Shown piece after piece: positions 1 through 6,468 of a stretch of DNA of 10,746 nt; position 1 is the first letter of the stretch; every line of letters begins with the position of its first letter. The notes under the pieces were generated by a model that searched no databases, was not told where the DNA came from, and was given only the letters and a program-made list of their open reading frames with translations. A program made the position numbers and the translations under genes. This stretch comes from Caulobacteraceae bacterium (GTDB lineage Bacteria; Pseudomonadota; Alphaproteobacteria; Caulobacterales; Caulobacteraceae): positions 1 to 10,746 of the forward strand of contig JADZBR010000247.1 of the NCBI GenBank assembly GCA_020852035.1. Reading direction: 5' to 3'.

Positions 1-19
1 CTTCCGCGGGGATGAGCGG
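1..19. repeat. Partial copy (terminal arm) of the ~105-bp inverted-repeat element
   Basis: The first 19 bases match the outer end of the element seen complete at 4182-4286 and 10267-10373. They agree at 18 of 19 positions with the reverse complement of the left arm at 4182-4200, and at 17 of 19 with the right arm at 4268-4286. The rest of this copy would lie outside the window. Its outer edge is only four bases from the moaB Shine-Dalgarno sequence. The match is seen directly; that a full element continues upstream is inference. Confidence 0.7.
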
Positions 20-23
20 AAAG

Positions 24-30
24 TTGGAGG
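24..30 (+). promoter_or_regulatory. Ribosome binding site of moaB
   Basis: TTGGAGG is a near-perfect anti-16S match with five bases to the ATG at 36. It decides the start codon against the upstream in-frame ATG at 12. Confidence 0.8.
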
Positions 31-35
31 TTCGC

Positions 36-584
36 ATGAACGCCATCGTCCCCGGCGGCAAGTACGACGAGAGCCAGCCGGTCACCCCGGTGCGGATCGC
101 CGTGCTGACCATCTCCGACACCCGCGATGAGGAGAGCGACACCTCCGGCCACCTGCTGGCCGAGCGGGTGACCGGCGCCGGCCACGTGCTGGCGGCCAAG
201 GAGATCGTGCCCGACGACGTCGAGGCCATCCGCGCCCAGATCAAGACCTGGGTCGCCAGCGGCGACGTCGACGCCATCGTCACCACCGGCGGCACCGGCA
301 TCACCGGCCGCGACGTGACGCCCGAGGCCGTCGAGCCCCTCTTCGACAAGAAGATCGACGGCTTCTCGGTGGTCTTCCACCTGGTCAGCTACCAGTCCGT
401 CGGCCTCTCCACCCTGCAGTCGCGGGCGACGGCCGGCATCGTCGGCGGGGTCTTCGTCTTCTGCCTGCCGGGCTCGAACGGGGAGGTGAAGGACGGCTGG
501 GACAAGGTGATCTCCGCCCAGCTCGACAGCCGCCACAAGCCCTGCAACATGGTCGAACTCATGCCGCGCCTGCTCGAGACGTGA
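36..584 (+). CDS. moaB: MoaB, molybdenum cofactor biosynthesis protein B (MogA/MoaB fold)
   Basis: A 182-residue cytoplasmic protein of the MoaB/MogA family, which binds molybdopterin. In organisms lacking MogA, MoaB is thought to adenylylate molybdopterin with ATP before metal insertion. The family signature is clear: a first strand with VRIAVLTISDTR at residues 19-30, the glycine-rich TTGGTGITGRDVTPEAVEPL at 83-102, STLQSRATAGI at 125-135 and LPGSNGEVKDGWDKVI at 144-159. The C-terminal RHKPCNMVELMPRL resembles the E. coli MoaB end rather than MogA. The start at 36 is chosen over an in-frame ATG at 12 because TTGGAGG at 24-30 lies five bases upstream of 36, while the ATG at 12 sits inside a repeat end. 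The stop overlaps the moaC start in GTGA (581-584), so translation is probably coupled. No promoter is visible in the few upstream bases. Family assignment is firm; the adenylyltransferase role is inferred. Confidence 0.95.
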   Translation: MNAIVPGGKYDESQPVTPVRIAVLTISDTRDEESDTSGHLLAERVTGAGHVLAAKEIVPDDVEAIRAQIKTWVASGDVDAIVTTGGTGITGRDVTPEAVEPLFDKKIDGFSVVFHLVSYQSVGLSTLQSRATAGIVGGVFVFCLPGSNGEVKDGWDKVISAQLDSRHKPCNMVELMPRLLET

Positions 585-1051
585 GCCGCCTCACCCACAT
601 CGACGAGACCGGCCGCGCCCGCATGGTCGACGTCTCGGACAAGGCCGTGACCGCCCGCGAGGCGGTGGCGGTCGGCCGGGTGCGGATGTCGCCGGAAACC
701 CTGCAGCTCGCCCTCTCCGGCGAAGGCAAGAAGGGCGAGGTGCGCGCCGTCGCCGAGATCGCCGGCGTCATGGCCGCCAAGAGGACCGCCGAGTTGATCC
801 CCCTCTGCCACCCCCTGGCCCTCAGCAAGGTCGAGGTCCGCGTGGAGCCCTTCGACGAAGGGCTGGAGGTCACCGCCCGCGTGCGCACCTCCGGCCAGAC
901 CGGCGTCGAGATGGAGGCCCTGACCGCCGTCTCCGTCGCCTGCCTGACGCTCTACGACATGCTCAAGGCCGCCGAGAAGGGCATGGTCATCGAGGCCGTG
1001 CGCCTGATGGAAAAGTCCGGCGGCGCCTCCGGCGACTGGCGCGCGCCGTGA
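581..1051 (+). CDS. moaC: MoaC, cyclic pyranopterin monophosphate synthase
   Basis: A 156-residue protein of normal MoaC length. MoaC converts 3',8-cyclo-7,8-dihydroguanosine triphosphate, made by MoaA, into cyclic pyranopterin monophosphate, an early step of molybdenum cofactor synthesis. The sequence follows E. coli MoaC almost end to end: LTHID at 4-8, MVDVSDKAVTAREA at 15-28, AAKRTAELIPLCHPLALSKV at 65-84, SGQTGVEMEALTAVSVACLT at 104-123, YDMLKA at 125-130 and RLMEKSGGASGDW at 141-153. The active-site histidine of LCHP, and the Asp126/Lys129 pair equivalent to E. coli Asp128/Lys131, are kept. The usual Cys in DMCKA is Leu here. The GTG start lies in the GTGA overlap with the moaB stop, and the gene ends in another GTGA overlap with moeA, so all three are probably one translationally coupled unit. 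No moaA, moaD or moaE is present in the window. Confidence 0.97.
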   Translation: MSRLTHIDETGRARMVDVSDKAVTAREAVAVGRVRMSPETLQLALSGEGKKGEVRAVAEIAGVMAAKRTAELIPLCHPLALSKVEVRVEPFDEGLEVTARVRTSGQTGVEMEALTAVSVACLTLYDMLKAAEKGMVIEAVRLMEKSGGASGDWRAP

Positions 1052-2235
1052 AGCTGGCGCCCGTCGAGGCGGCGCGCGAGCGGATGCTCGCCGCCTGCGC
1101 CCCGCTCGGCGCCGAGACCGTCCCGCTCGCCGCCGCCGCCGGCCGCGTGCTGGCCGAGGACGTGCGCGCCGGGCGCGACCAGCCGCCGTTCGACGCTTCG
1201 GCGATGGACGGATGGGCCGTGCGCGCCGCCGAGACGCCGGGGCGCCTGGCCATCGCCGGCGAGAGCGCCGCCGGCCGGGCCTTCGAGGGCGCGATGCCGA
1301 AGGGCGCGGCGGTGCGCATCTTCACCGGCGCGCCGATCCCCGCCGAGGCGGACGCCATCGTCATCCAGGAGGACGCGACGCGGGACGGCGACCTGGTCGA
1401 GGTCCCGAAGACCGAAGCCGGGACCTACGTCCGCCGCCGGGGCCTCGACTTCGCCGCCGGAGCCGCCCTGCTGCAGGCCGGCCAGCGGCTCGACCCCTGG
1501 CGGCTGGCGCTGGCGGCCTCCAGCGGCCGGGCCGAGATCGCGGTCGCCCGCAGGCCGCGCGTGCTGCTGCTCTCCACCGGCGAGGAACTGGCGGCGGCCG
1601 GATCGACGCCCGGGCCCTATCAGATCTTCGACTCCGGCGGCCCGGCGGTGATCGCCCTCGCCGAAAGCGTCGGCGCGACAGCCGAACGGCAGGTGGCCGG
1701 CGACGACATGGACGCCTTGCTCGCCAAGCTGGACGGCGTCTCGGCCGACCTGATCGTCACCATCGGCGGCGCCTCGGTGGGCGACCACGATCTGGTGCGC
1801 CAGGCCGGTCGGCGGCTCGGCCTGACGCTGGCCGTCGAGAGCCTGGCCATGCGTCCCGGCAAGCCGACCTTCTTCGGGACCTTCGAGGACGGCCGCCGCT
1901 GGCTCGGCCTGCCGGGAAATCCAGCCTCGGCGATGGCCTGCGCGGAGCTCTTCCTGAAGCCCATACTCCGCGCGCTGCAAGGCGAGCCGCCCGGCCCCGC
2001 GCTGGCGAGAGCCCGCACGACACAGCCGCTCGCCGCCAACGGCCCGCGCGAACACTGGATGCGGGCGGTGCTGGGCGAGGACGCGGCCGGCCGCACGGCG
2101 ACCCCGCTGGGCGATCAGGACTCTTCGCTGGTCAGCGTCTTCGCCGCCGCCGACGCGCTGTTGCGCCGCCCGGCCGACGCCGCGGCCGCCGCGGCCGGCG
2201 ACCCGGTCGAGGTGCTGCCGCTGCCCCGCGCATAG
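1048..2235 (+). CDS. moeA: MoeA, molybdopterin molybdenumtransferase
   Basis: A 395-residue MoeA, close to the usual length of about 400. It inserts molybdate into adenylylated molybdopterin, completing the basic molybdenum cofactor. Visible motifs are PPFDASAMDGWAVR (46-59), IFTGAPIPAEADAIVIQE (91-108), the LLLSTGEEL strand (173-181), FDSGGPAVIALAE (194-206), IVTIGGASVGDHD (236-248, the MPT-binding subdomain), AMRPGKPTFFG (267-277) and GLPGNPASAMACAELFLKP (287-305). The C-terminal MoeA domain IV follows. Small departures from consensus are GGA for GGV in GGxSVGD and SGGP for SNGP in the loop after STGEEL; neither removes a known catalytic residue. The GTG start is in the GTGA overlap with moaC. 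The last 121 bases are overlapped on the other strand by the xdhC reading frame. No terminator is visible after the stop. Confidence 0.97.
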   Translation: MKLAPVEAARERMLAACAPLGAETVPLAAAAGRVLAEDVRAGRDQPPFDASAMDGWAVRAAETPGRLAIAGESAAGRAFEGAMPKGAAVRIFTGAPIPAEADAIVIQEDATRDGDLVEVPKTEAGTYVRRRGLDFAAGAALLQAGQRLDPWRLALAASSGRAEIAVARRPRVLLLSTGEELAAAGSTPGPYQIFDSGGPAVIALAESVGATAERQVAGDDMDALLAKLDGVSADLIVTIGGASVGDHDLVRQAGRRLGLTLAVESLAMRPGKPTFFGTFEDGRRWLGLPGNPASAMACAELFLKPILRALQGEPPGPALARARTTQPLAANGPREHWMRAVLGEDAAGRTATPLGDQDSSLVSVFAAADALLRRPADAAAAAAGDPVEVLPLPRA

Positions 2236-3167
2236 CGGGCGGCCATGATCTCGGCGATCACCGCCACCGCCACCTCCCACGGCGCCTTGCCACCGAGGTC
2301 GAGCCCGATCGGCGCATGCAGCCGCGCCAGATCGGCCGGGGAGACGCCCGCCGCCCGCAGCCGGTCCAGCCGCTCCGGCAACCGCGAACGCGCGCCGAGC
2401 AGGCCGACGTAGAAAGCCTCCGACGGCAGGGCGACGGCGAGTGCGGCCTGGTCGTGGTCCATGTCGTGGGTGGCGGTCGCCACCGCCGTCCAGCGGTCGA
2501 GGCCGATGGCGGCGAGGGCGGCGCCGACCGGGTCGCGACGGTAGGCGACATCGCTCAGCGGCGGCGGCTCCAGCGGGCCGTTGGGGCGGATCAGGGTGGT
2601 CTCGAACCCGGTCTGCGCGCCCAGAGAGGCGACGGCCAGCGCGGATGGGTCGCTTCCGGTCACGATCAGCCGGAAGGTCGGCTCATGGACCCGAGCGGCC
2701 GAACCTTCCCAGGGACGCTGCCGGTCGGCGGGCTGGACCTCGCGCCGCCTGCCGTCGGTGAGCCAGGCTATGGGTCGGCGCGCCTCCCAGGCGGCGAGCA
2801 GGTCCGCCAGCGCCGCGTCGTCCGGCGCGATCCGTTCGACCAGCAGCTCGATCCCCGCCCCGCACAGCAGGCGGATGTCCGGCCACGGGCTGCCTTCGCC
2901 GTAGATCAGCCGGCGCGGCTCGCCGTCCGCCAGACACGCCCCGGCGTGCAGGGCCACGTCGCCTTCCACGCAGCCGCCGGACAGATGACCCGCCACCAGC
3001 CCCTCGGCGAACACCATCTGCGTGCCCACCGGCCTTGGACTGCCGCCTTCGGCGCGGATCAGGGTGACCAGGGCCGCCGCCTTCCCCGCCTCGCGCGCCG
3101 TGCGCAGCGCCGGGCGCATATCGTCGGCGAGACCGAAGATCGGCCAGGATGGGAGCTCATCCAGCAT
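2115..3167 (-). CDS. xdhC: XdhC-family molybdenum cofactor insertion/maturation factor
   Basis: A 350-residue protein of the XdhC/CoxI family. In Rhodobacter, XdhC binds molybdenum cofactor, assists its sulfuration and passes it to xanthine dehydrogenase. The N-terminal domain carries GGSPRPVGTQMVF (41-53) and GHLSGGCVEGDVALHA (60-75), then LLCGAGIELLVER (100-112). The Rossmann-type C-terminal domain starts near PTFRLIVTGSDPSALAVA (153-170) and includes TATHDMDHDQAAL (221-233), YVGLLGARSR (243-252) and PIGLDLGGKAPWEVAVAVIAEI (287-308; the family usually stops soon after). The ATG at 3167 is preferred over an upstream GTG/ATG frame because AAGGGACG lies just upstream and the family motifs begin soon after. 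Residues 312-350 are a Ser/Ala-rich tail lying antisense to the moeA 3' end, unlike the family. The target enzyme is not in the window. Confidence 0.9.
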   Translation of the reverse strand: MLDELPSWPIFGLADDMRPALRTAREAGKAAALVTLIRAEGGSPRPVGTQMVFAEGLVAGHLSGGCVEGDVALHAGACLADGEPRRLIYGEGSPWPDIRLLCGAGIELLVERIAPDDAALADLLAAWEARRPIAWLTDGRRREVQPADRQRPWEGSAARVHEPTFRLIVTGSDPSALAVASLGAQTGFETTLIRPNGPLEPPPLSDVAYRRDPVGAALAAIGLDRWTAVATATHDMDHDQAALAVALPSEAFYVGLLGARSRLPERLDRLRAAGVSPADLARLHAPIGLDLGGKAPWEVAVAVIAEIMAARYARGSGSTSTGSPAAAAAASAGRRNSASAAAKTLTSEES

Positions 3168-3269
3168 CCCTCGTCCCTTAACTCCCGCTAAACCCTCTGG
3201 ATACGGCTTCTTTAGGTCTGGCTGCGCATGGTGCCGCCTCAAGTTCACGGCGAGCCAAGCAAGAACCGC
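3168..3269. other. Divergent intergenic region between xdhC and the aldo/keto reductase gene
   Basis: About 100 bases separate the two divergent starts and should hold promoters for both. It is less GC-rich around 3180-3215 than the surrounding coding DNA, as promoters often are. No convincing -35/-10 pair or operator palindrome could be picked out by eye. An in-frame upstream ATG at 3228 would extend the aldo/keto reductase by 14 residues into this region. Confidence 0.5.
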
Positions 3270-4148
3270 ATGACCTGCCCCACCTCAAAGCTCGGTTTCG
3301 GCGCGGCCCAGTTCGGGCTCGACAGCGCCGGCCCGGGCCACCGTGGCCGCTCGCCCGAGCAGGAAGCCGGCGACATCCTGGCCATCGCCGCCCGCGCGGC
3401 CCTGCCGGTGTTCGACGCCTCGGGCGCGAGCGCTCGCGGCGAGAGCGTGCTGGGCGAGATCCTGCCGCGTCCCAATCCTTTCCGCACCGCCATCCGCGCC
3501 CCGCGCCCCGAGCGTGGGCCTGACTACGTGGAAGCCGAAATCCTCGCCACGCTCGCGCGCATGAAGCTGCAGAGCGTCGACACCATCCTGGTCGCCTCGG
3601 CCGCCGATCTGCTCGGCCCGCACGGCCCCGAACTCTGGGACCGCCTGCGGGTGATGAAGGACACCGGCTTCTGCCGCCGCATCGGCCTGTCGCTCTACGC
3701 CTCGGACGACCCGCTGGGCATGGCCCGCCGCTTCCGCCCCGATGTGCTGCAGGCGCCCGCCAGCCTGCTCGACCAGCGCCTGCTGCTCGACGGCACCCTC
3801 GCCGCCGTGGCGGAGATGGGCGTTGAGGTGCATCTGCGCTCGATCTTCCTGAACGGCCTGCTCTTCCTGCCGCCCGATCGGGTGCCGGCGCAGCTGAAGG
3901 GCGCCGCCGGGCGCCTGTCGCGCGCCCGCCGGATGATCGCCGAAGGCCGCTCCGACCCGCTGCAGGCCGCGCTCGGCTTCGCGCTCTCGCGCCCCGAAGC
4001 ATCCGCCGTCCTCGTCGGCGTCACCTCCTCCTCGGAGATGTCGGCGGTGATCGCGGCGGCGTCGAGCCCGCCGCCGGATCTGGACTGGGACGACATGGCC
4101 CTGGACGACCCGGTCGCCCTCGACCCCCGCCGCTGGGCGGCCGCCTGA
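3270..4148 (+). CDS. Aldo/keto reductase-fold protein with a degenerate catalytic tetrad
   Basis: A 292-residue single-domain protein of the aldo/keto reductase (AKR) superfamily, resembling the branch found in sugar and polysaccharide loci. Fold landmarks are the N-terminal KLGFGAAQFGL (7-17), VFDASGASARGESVLGEIL (47-65, matching the usual DTAxxYGxSExxLG), the strand VDTILVASAADLL (103-115), DTGFCRRIGLSLYA, the VEVHLRSIFLNGLL strand and loop, and the late DPLQAALGFALSRPEASAVL followed by LVGVTS. By eye alignment the catalytic Asp is kept (Asp49), but Tyr is Ser54, Lys is Arg76 (AIRAP for xTKxx), and the His of LLVH is replaced by Ala109/Ser110. A conventional NADPH carbonyl reductase mechanism is therefore doubtful; it may have another activity or only bind a ligand. 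The start at 3270 is preferred because the conserved fold begins right after it; the alternative ATG at 3228 adds an unconserved 14 residues, and neither has a strong ribosome site. Substrate and pathway are unknown. Confidence 0.85.
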   Translation: MTCPTSKLGFGAAQFGLDSAGPGHRGRSPEQEAGDILAIAARAALPVFDASGASARGESVLGEILPRPNPFRTAIRAPRPERGPDYVEAEILATLARMKLQSVDTILVASAADLLGPHGPELWDRLRVMKDTGFCRRIGLSLYASDDPLGMARRFRPDVLQAPASLLDQRLLLDGTLAAVAEMGVEVHLRSIFLNGLLFLPPDRVPAQLKGAAGRLSRARRMIAEGRSDPLQAALGFALSRPEASAVLVGVTSSSEMSAVIAAASSPPPDLDWDDMALDDPVALDPRRWAAA

Positions 4149-4181
4149 GCTACAGGCCGCGCGGCTTGCGATCTTCCACTC

Positions 4182-4286
4182 CCGATCATCCCCGCGGAAG
4201 CGGGGACCCAGGCTTTTTGGTTCAACCGGAAACGCCAAGGCCTTTAGATAAAACACCTGGGTTCCCGCTTTCGCGGGAATGAGCGG
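4182..4286 (+). repeat. Complete ~105-bp inverted-repeat element, copy 1 (MITE/REP-like)
   Basis: Terminal arms of 31 bases at 4182-4212 and 4256-4286 are inverted repeats with 27 of 31 positions matching. Each arm contains its own hairpin: CCCCGC-GGAA-GCGGGG on the left and CCCGC-TTTC-GCGGG on the right. The core contains CTTTTTGG, CCGGAA and GATAAAACA, all of which recur in copy 2 read on the opposite strand. The element fills the space where the plus-strand aldo/keto reductase gene and minus-strand btuB converge, so it may act as a two-way transcription terminator. It carries no gene. Non-autonomous mobility is inference from structure. Confidence 0.9.
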
Positions 4287-4309
4287 AATCTGGGGAAAGG
4301 CTCGGGCTC

Positions 4310-6133
4310 CTAGTTCCGCAGCCGCACCCCGACGTAGACCGCCGTGTCCGGCTCGCCGTAGCCGAAGGTCTCCTGGTAGTCGGTCCCGGTCAGGTTCTCG
4401 ATGCGGGTGGTGAGCTTGATCCGCTCATTGACCGCATAGCCGGCCGCGACATCGACCACCGCAAAGCCGTCGCGGCTGATGCGCGAGAAGCCGTCGCGGG
4501 CGGTGTCGGCCTGGCTCGACTCGCCGCGCAAGGTCAGGGCGCCGTCCCACTTGCCGTCGTCGTAGAGCAGGCTGATCGCCCCTGAGCGCTGCGGCACGCG
4601 CAACAGGTCGAGACCCGTCGAGCGGTCCTCCGCTTCAGTGAAGGCATAGGAAGCTTTCAGCCGGACGGCCTCGGTCAGCGCCGCGTCGGCTTCCAGCTCC
4701 AGGCCCTGGCTGCGGGTGCGGGCGATGTTGATGTAGCGGCTGGCGACGTAGGCGATCTGGTCCTTGACGCTCAGCTTGTAGGCGGTGGCCGCGGCGCCCC
4801 ACCGGCCGTCCGGCGAGCGCCAGCCGAGGCGCAGATCGTAGCCCTCGGCCTTCTCCGCCTTCAGCGGCACGGGCGGGGCGAAGCAGAAGTCGCAGACGAT
4901 CTGGCTGATGGTCGGCGCCTTGAAGCCTGTCCCGGCCGAGGCCGTCAAGGTCAGGCCCGGCGCGATCTGGCCGGCCAGCGAGAGGCGCCCGGTGGTGCGC
5001 CCGCCGTAGTCGTCGGTGTCGTCGTGGCGCAGGCTGGCGGTGACGGCGAAGCGGTCCGACGGGCGGAAGCGCGCGACGCCGAAGCCGGCGGTGGCGCCGG
5101 CGTCGACATCGGCCCGGCCGTCGAGGTCGGCGCCCGCCTCCTCGCGCTCAAGGCCGAGCGCGAAGCTCCAGGGATCGGTCATCTCGCCGCGCCGCGCGAG
5201 CCAGCGGTAGGTCTGGCTGTCGGCCGTGTAGCGGGATGGGAAGTCGGAGCGGTTCTCGCGGTCGATGTCGTAGGCGCTGACGCTGAGCTCATGGTCAAGA
5301 CCGACGACGCCCTTGAGCTTCGCACGGCCGAAGCCGGACCAGGTCTGGCTCCTGTAGCGGTCCGGCGTGTCGCCCAGCAGATAGGCGGGGGCTGGGAAGC
5401 CGTCGATCTCGGTGTCGGTGTCGGTGTAGCGGACCCGGCCGTCGAGGCTCAGGCGGTCGCTCACCGTCAGGCGGCCGTTGACCGAGGCGGTGACCGTCTC
5501 GAAGCCGTCCTTCTCGGTCGCACCGTCGTCCTTGTCGGCCTTGGAGATTCCGTCCGAGCGATAACCGGCCAGGCTGACGCCCAGGGCGCGGGTCTCGTCG
5601 GCGACGCCGGCGGCGAGCGAGCCGTGGAAGGTGGAGAACGAGCCGCCCTCGGCCATCACCCGCCAACCGTCGAGCTCGCGGCTAGTGAGCGAGACGACCC
5701 CGCCGATGGCGTCCGAGCCCCAGAGCGAACTCTGCGGGCCGGAGAGCACCTCGATGCGCTCGATGTCGTCCAGTTGAAGGCTGGAGAAGTCGTAGGTCCC
5801 GTTGGGATCGGAGGGGTCGTTCAGGGGCACGCCGTCAATCAGCACCAGGGTCTTGTCCGGCGAGGCGCCGCGGATGCGCAGGGCGGCGGTCCCGCCGAAG
5901 GCGCCGGTGCGGGCGACGCTGATTCCCGGCACGAGGCTGAGCACATCGGTGGCGAACACCGCCTGGCGGGCTTCGATCTCCTGACGGTCGATGATCCGCG
6001 CGCCGGTGATCTCGGCCGGATCGGCCGGCAGGCGGGCGGCGGTGACCACCAGTTCGCCGACGGAGCTGTCGGCCAGGACGGGGGTGGAAAGCGCGAGCGC
6101 GAGGCCCGCGGTCGAGAGGAGGAGGCGCTTCAT
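4310..6133 (-). CDS. btuB: BtuB-type TonB-dependent vitamin B12 outer-membrane receptor
   Basis: A 607-residue TonB-dependent receptor (E. coli BtuB is 614 aa). It imports cobalamins across the outer membrane with energy from TonB-ExbB-ExbD. A signal peptide, MKRLLLSTAGLALALSTPVLA, is followed by a TonB box GELVVTAAR (26-34). The plug domain (about 35-153) has VLSLVPGISVARTGAFGG, LRIRGASPDKTLVLIDGVPL and IERIEVLSGPQSSLWGSDAI. The rest is a 22-strand barrel ending in IENLTGTDYQETFGYGEPDT and VYVGVRLRN. The cobalamin riboswitch directly upstream makes the substrate assignment strong. The start at 6133 is chosen because it opens the signal peptide and has AAGGA at 6145-6149; the open frame extends 26 codons further but has no support. 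Oddities: the last residue is Asn rather than the usual aromatic, and a CDFC motif (Cys414, Cys417) lies in a probable surface loop. No btuF/btuCD inner-membrane genes are in the window. Confidence 0.93.
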   Translation of the reverse strand: MKRLLLSTAGLALALSTPVLADSSVGELVVTAARLPADPAEITGARIIDRQEIEARQAVFATDVLSLVPGISVARTGAFGGTAALRIRGASPDKTLVLIDGVPLNDPSDPNGTYDFSSLQLDDIERIEVLSGPQSSLWGSDAIGGVVSLTSRELDGWRVMAEGGSFSTFHGSLAAGVADETRALGVSLAGYRSDGISKADKDDGATEKDGFETVTASVNGRLTVSDRLSLDGRVRYTDTDTEIDGFPAPAYLLGDTPDRYRSQTWSGFGRAKLKGVVGLDHELSVSAYDIDRENRSDFPSRYTADSQTYRWLARRGEMTDPWSFALGLEREEAGADLDGRADVDAGATAGFGVARFRPSDRFAVTASLRHDDTDDYGGRTTGRLSLAGQIAPGLTLTASAGTGFKAPTISQIVCDFCFAPPVPLKAEKAEGYDLRLGWRSPDGRWGAAATAYKLSVKDQIAYVASRYINIARTRSQGLELEADAALTEAVRLKASYAFTEAEDRSTGLDLLRVPQRSGAISLLYDDGKWDGALTLRGESSQADTARDGFSRISRDGFAVVDVAAGYAVNERIKLTTRIENLTGTDYQETFGYGEPDTAVYVGVRLRN

Positions 6134-6285
6134 GGCGCGTTGAGTCCTTCCGGGCCTGGCCCCGAGGCCATCGGGCGAGGCGAGAGCGACCGGCCCGGAC
6201 GGCGGGGCCATGCGAAGTCGCTGCTACGGAAGGTGAAACGCCTTCCCGCGCCGATGGCCTGGTCCCGGACCCCGGTCGAGCGACG
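6134..6285 (-). promoter_or_regulatory. btuB leader between aptamer and start codon (expression platform)
   Basis: About 150 bases of untranslated leader lie between the riboswitch aptamer and the btuB ATG. The Shine-Dalgarno AAGGA is at 6145-6149, 11 bases from the start. Immediately upstream of it GGCCCGG (6150-6156) can pair with CCGGGCC (6192-6198), which would fold the ribosome site into or next to a helix. Another hairpin, GGAAGG/CCTTCC, is at 6228-6246. No U-tract follows either helix, so control of translation rather than attenuation is more likely. The pairings are seen by eye; their regulatory role is inference. Confidence 0.5.
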
Positions 6286-6461
6286 GAAGGCGGCAGGTCT
6301 CCTGGCTCGCGGGTCACGGCCCCCGGTCCTCGCCTTCCCGGACTCAAAGCCCAGTGGCGCCGCTCGCGCGGTCGGACGGGAGGCTCGCCGCTTACAGTTG
6401 CGGGCACAGCCGGGGTGTCTCACCCCGTTCCCTCTTGGCCCCCTTTCAGGGGACCGCCTTC
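6286..6461 (-). ncRNA. Cobalamin (adenosylcobalamin-type) riboswitch aptamer upstream of btuB
   Basis: Reading the minus strand, the conserved features of the cobalamin riboswitch appear in order. CCAAGAGGGAA is at 6438-6428, the hairpin GGGGTG-aga-CACCCC at 6426-6412, the core GCCCGCAACTGTAAGCGG at 6405-6388, GCCACTGGG near 6358-6350, GGGAAGGCG near 6339-6331, GTGACCCGCGAGCC near 6318-6305 and the B12 box AGCCAGGAGACCTGCCG at 6307-6291. The closing helix P1 is eight perfect pairs: GAAGGCGG (6461-6454) with CCGCCTTC (6293-6286). Binding of cobalamin coenzyme normally turns expression off, giving feedback control of B12 uptake through btuB. Confidence 0.95.
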
Positions 6462-6468
6462 GGGGCGC

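Noticed and set aside
12..35. An upstream ATG start for moaB at 12
   Set aside because: It lies in the repeat end and lacks a ribosome site, whereas TTGGAGG precedes the ATG at 36 at good spacing.
952..2280. A 442-codon minus-strand open frame antisense to moaC and moeA
   Set aside because: Low-complexity Gly/Arg/Ala sequence with no domain; both sense genes are firmly identified.
1212..3191. A 659-codon open frame on the plus strand crossing moeA and xdhC
   Set aside because: It is an Arg/Gly/Ala-rich shadow of high-GC coding DNA. It overlaps two genes with strong family motifs in other frames and has no recognisable domain of its own.
3168..4286. Pseudogene status for the aldo/keto reductase because of lost catalytic residues
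   Set aside because: The frame is intact over full length and fold motifs are well kept, so divergence of function is a better reading than decay.
6228..6246. GGAAGG/CCTTCC hairpin as an intrinsic terminator in the btuB leader
   Set aside because: No U-tract follows it on the minus strand, so it does not look like a Rho-independent terminator.
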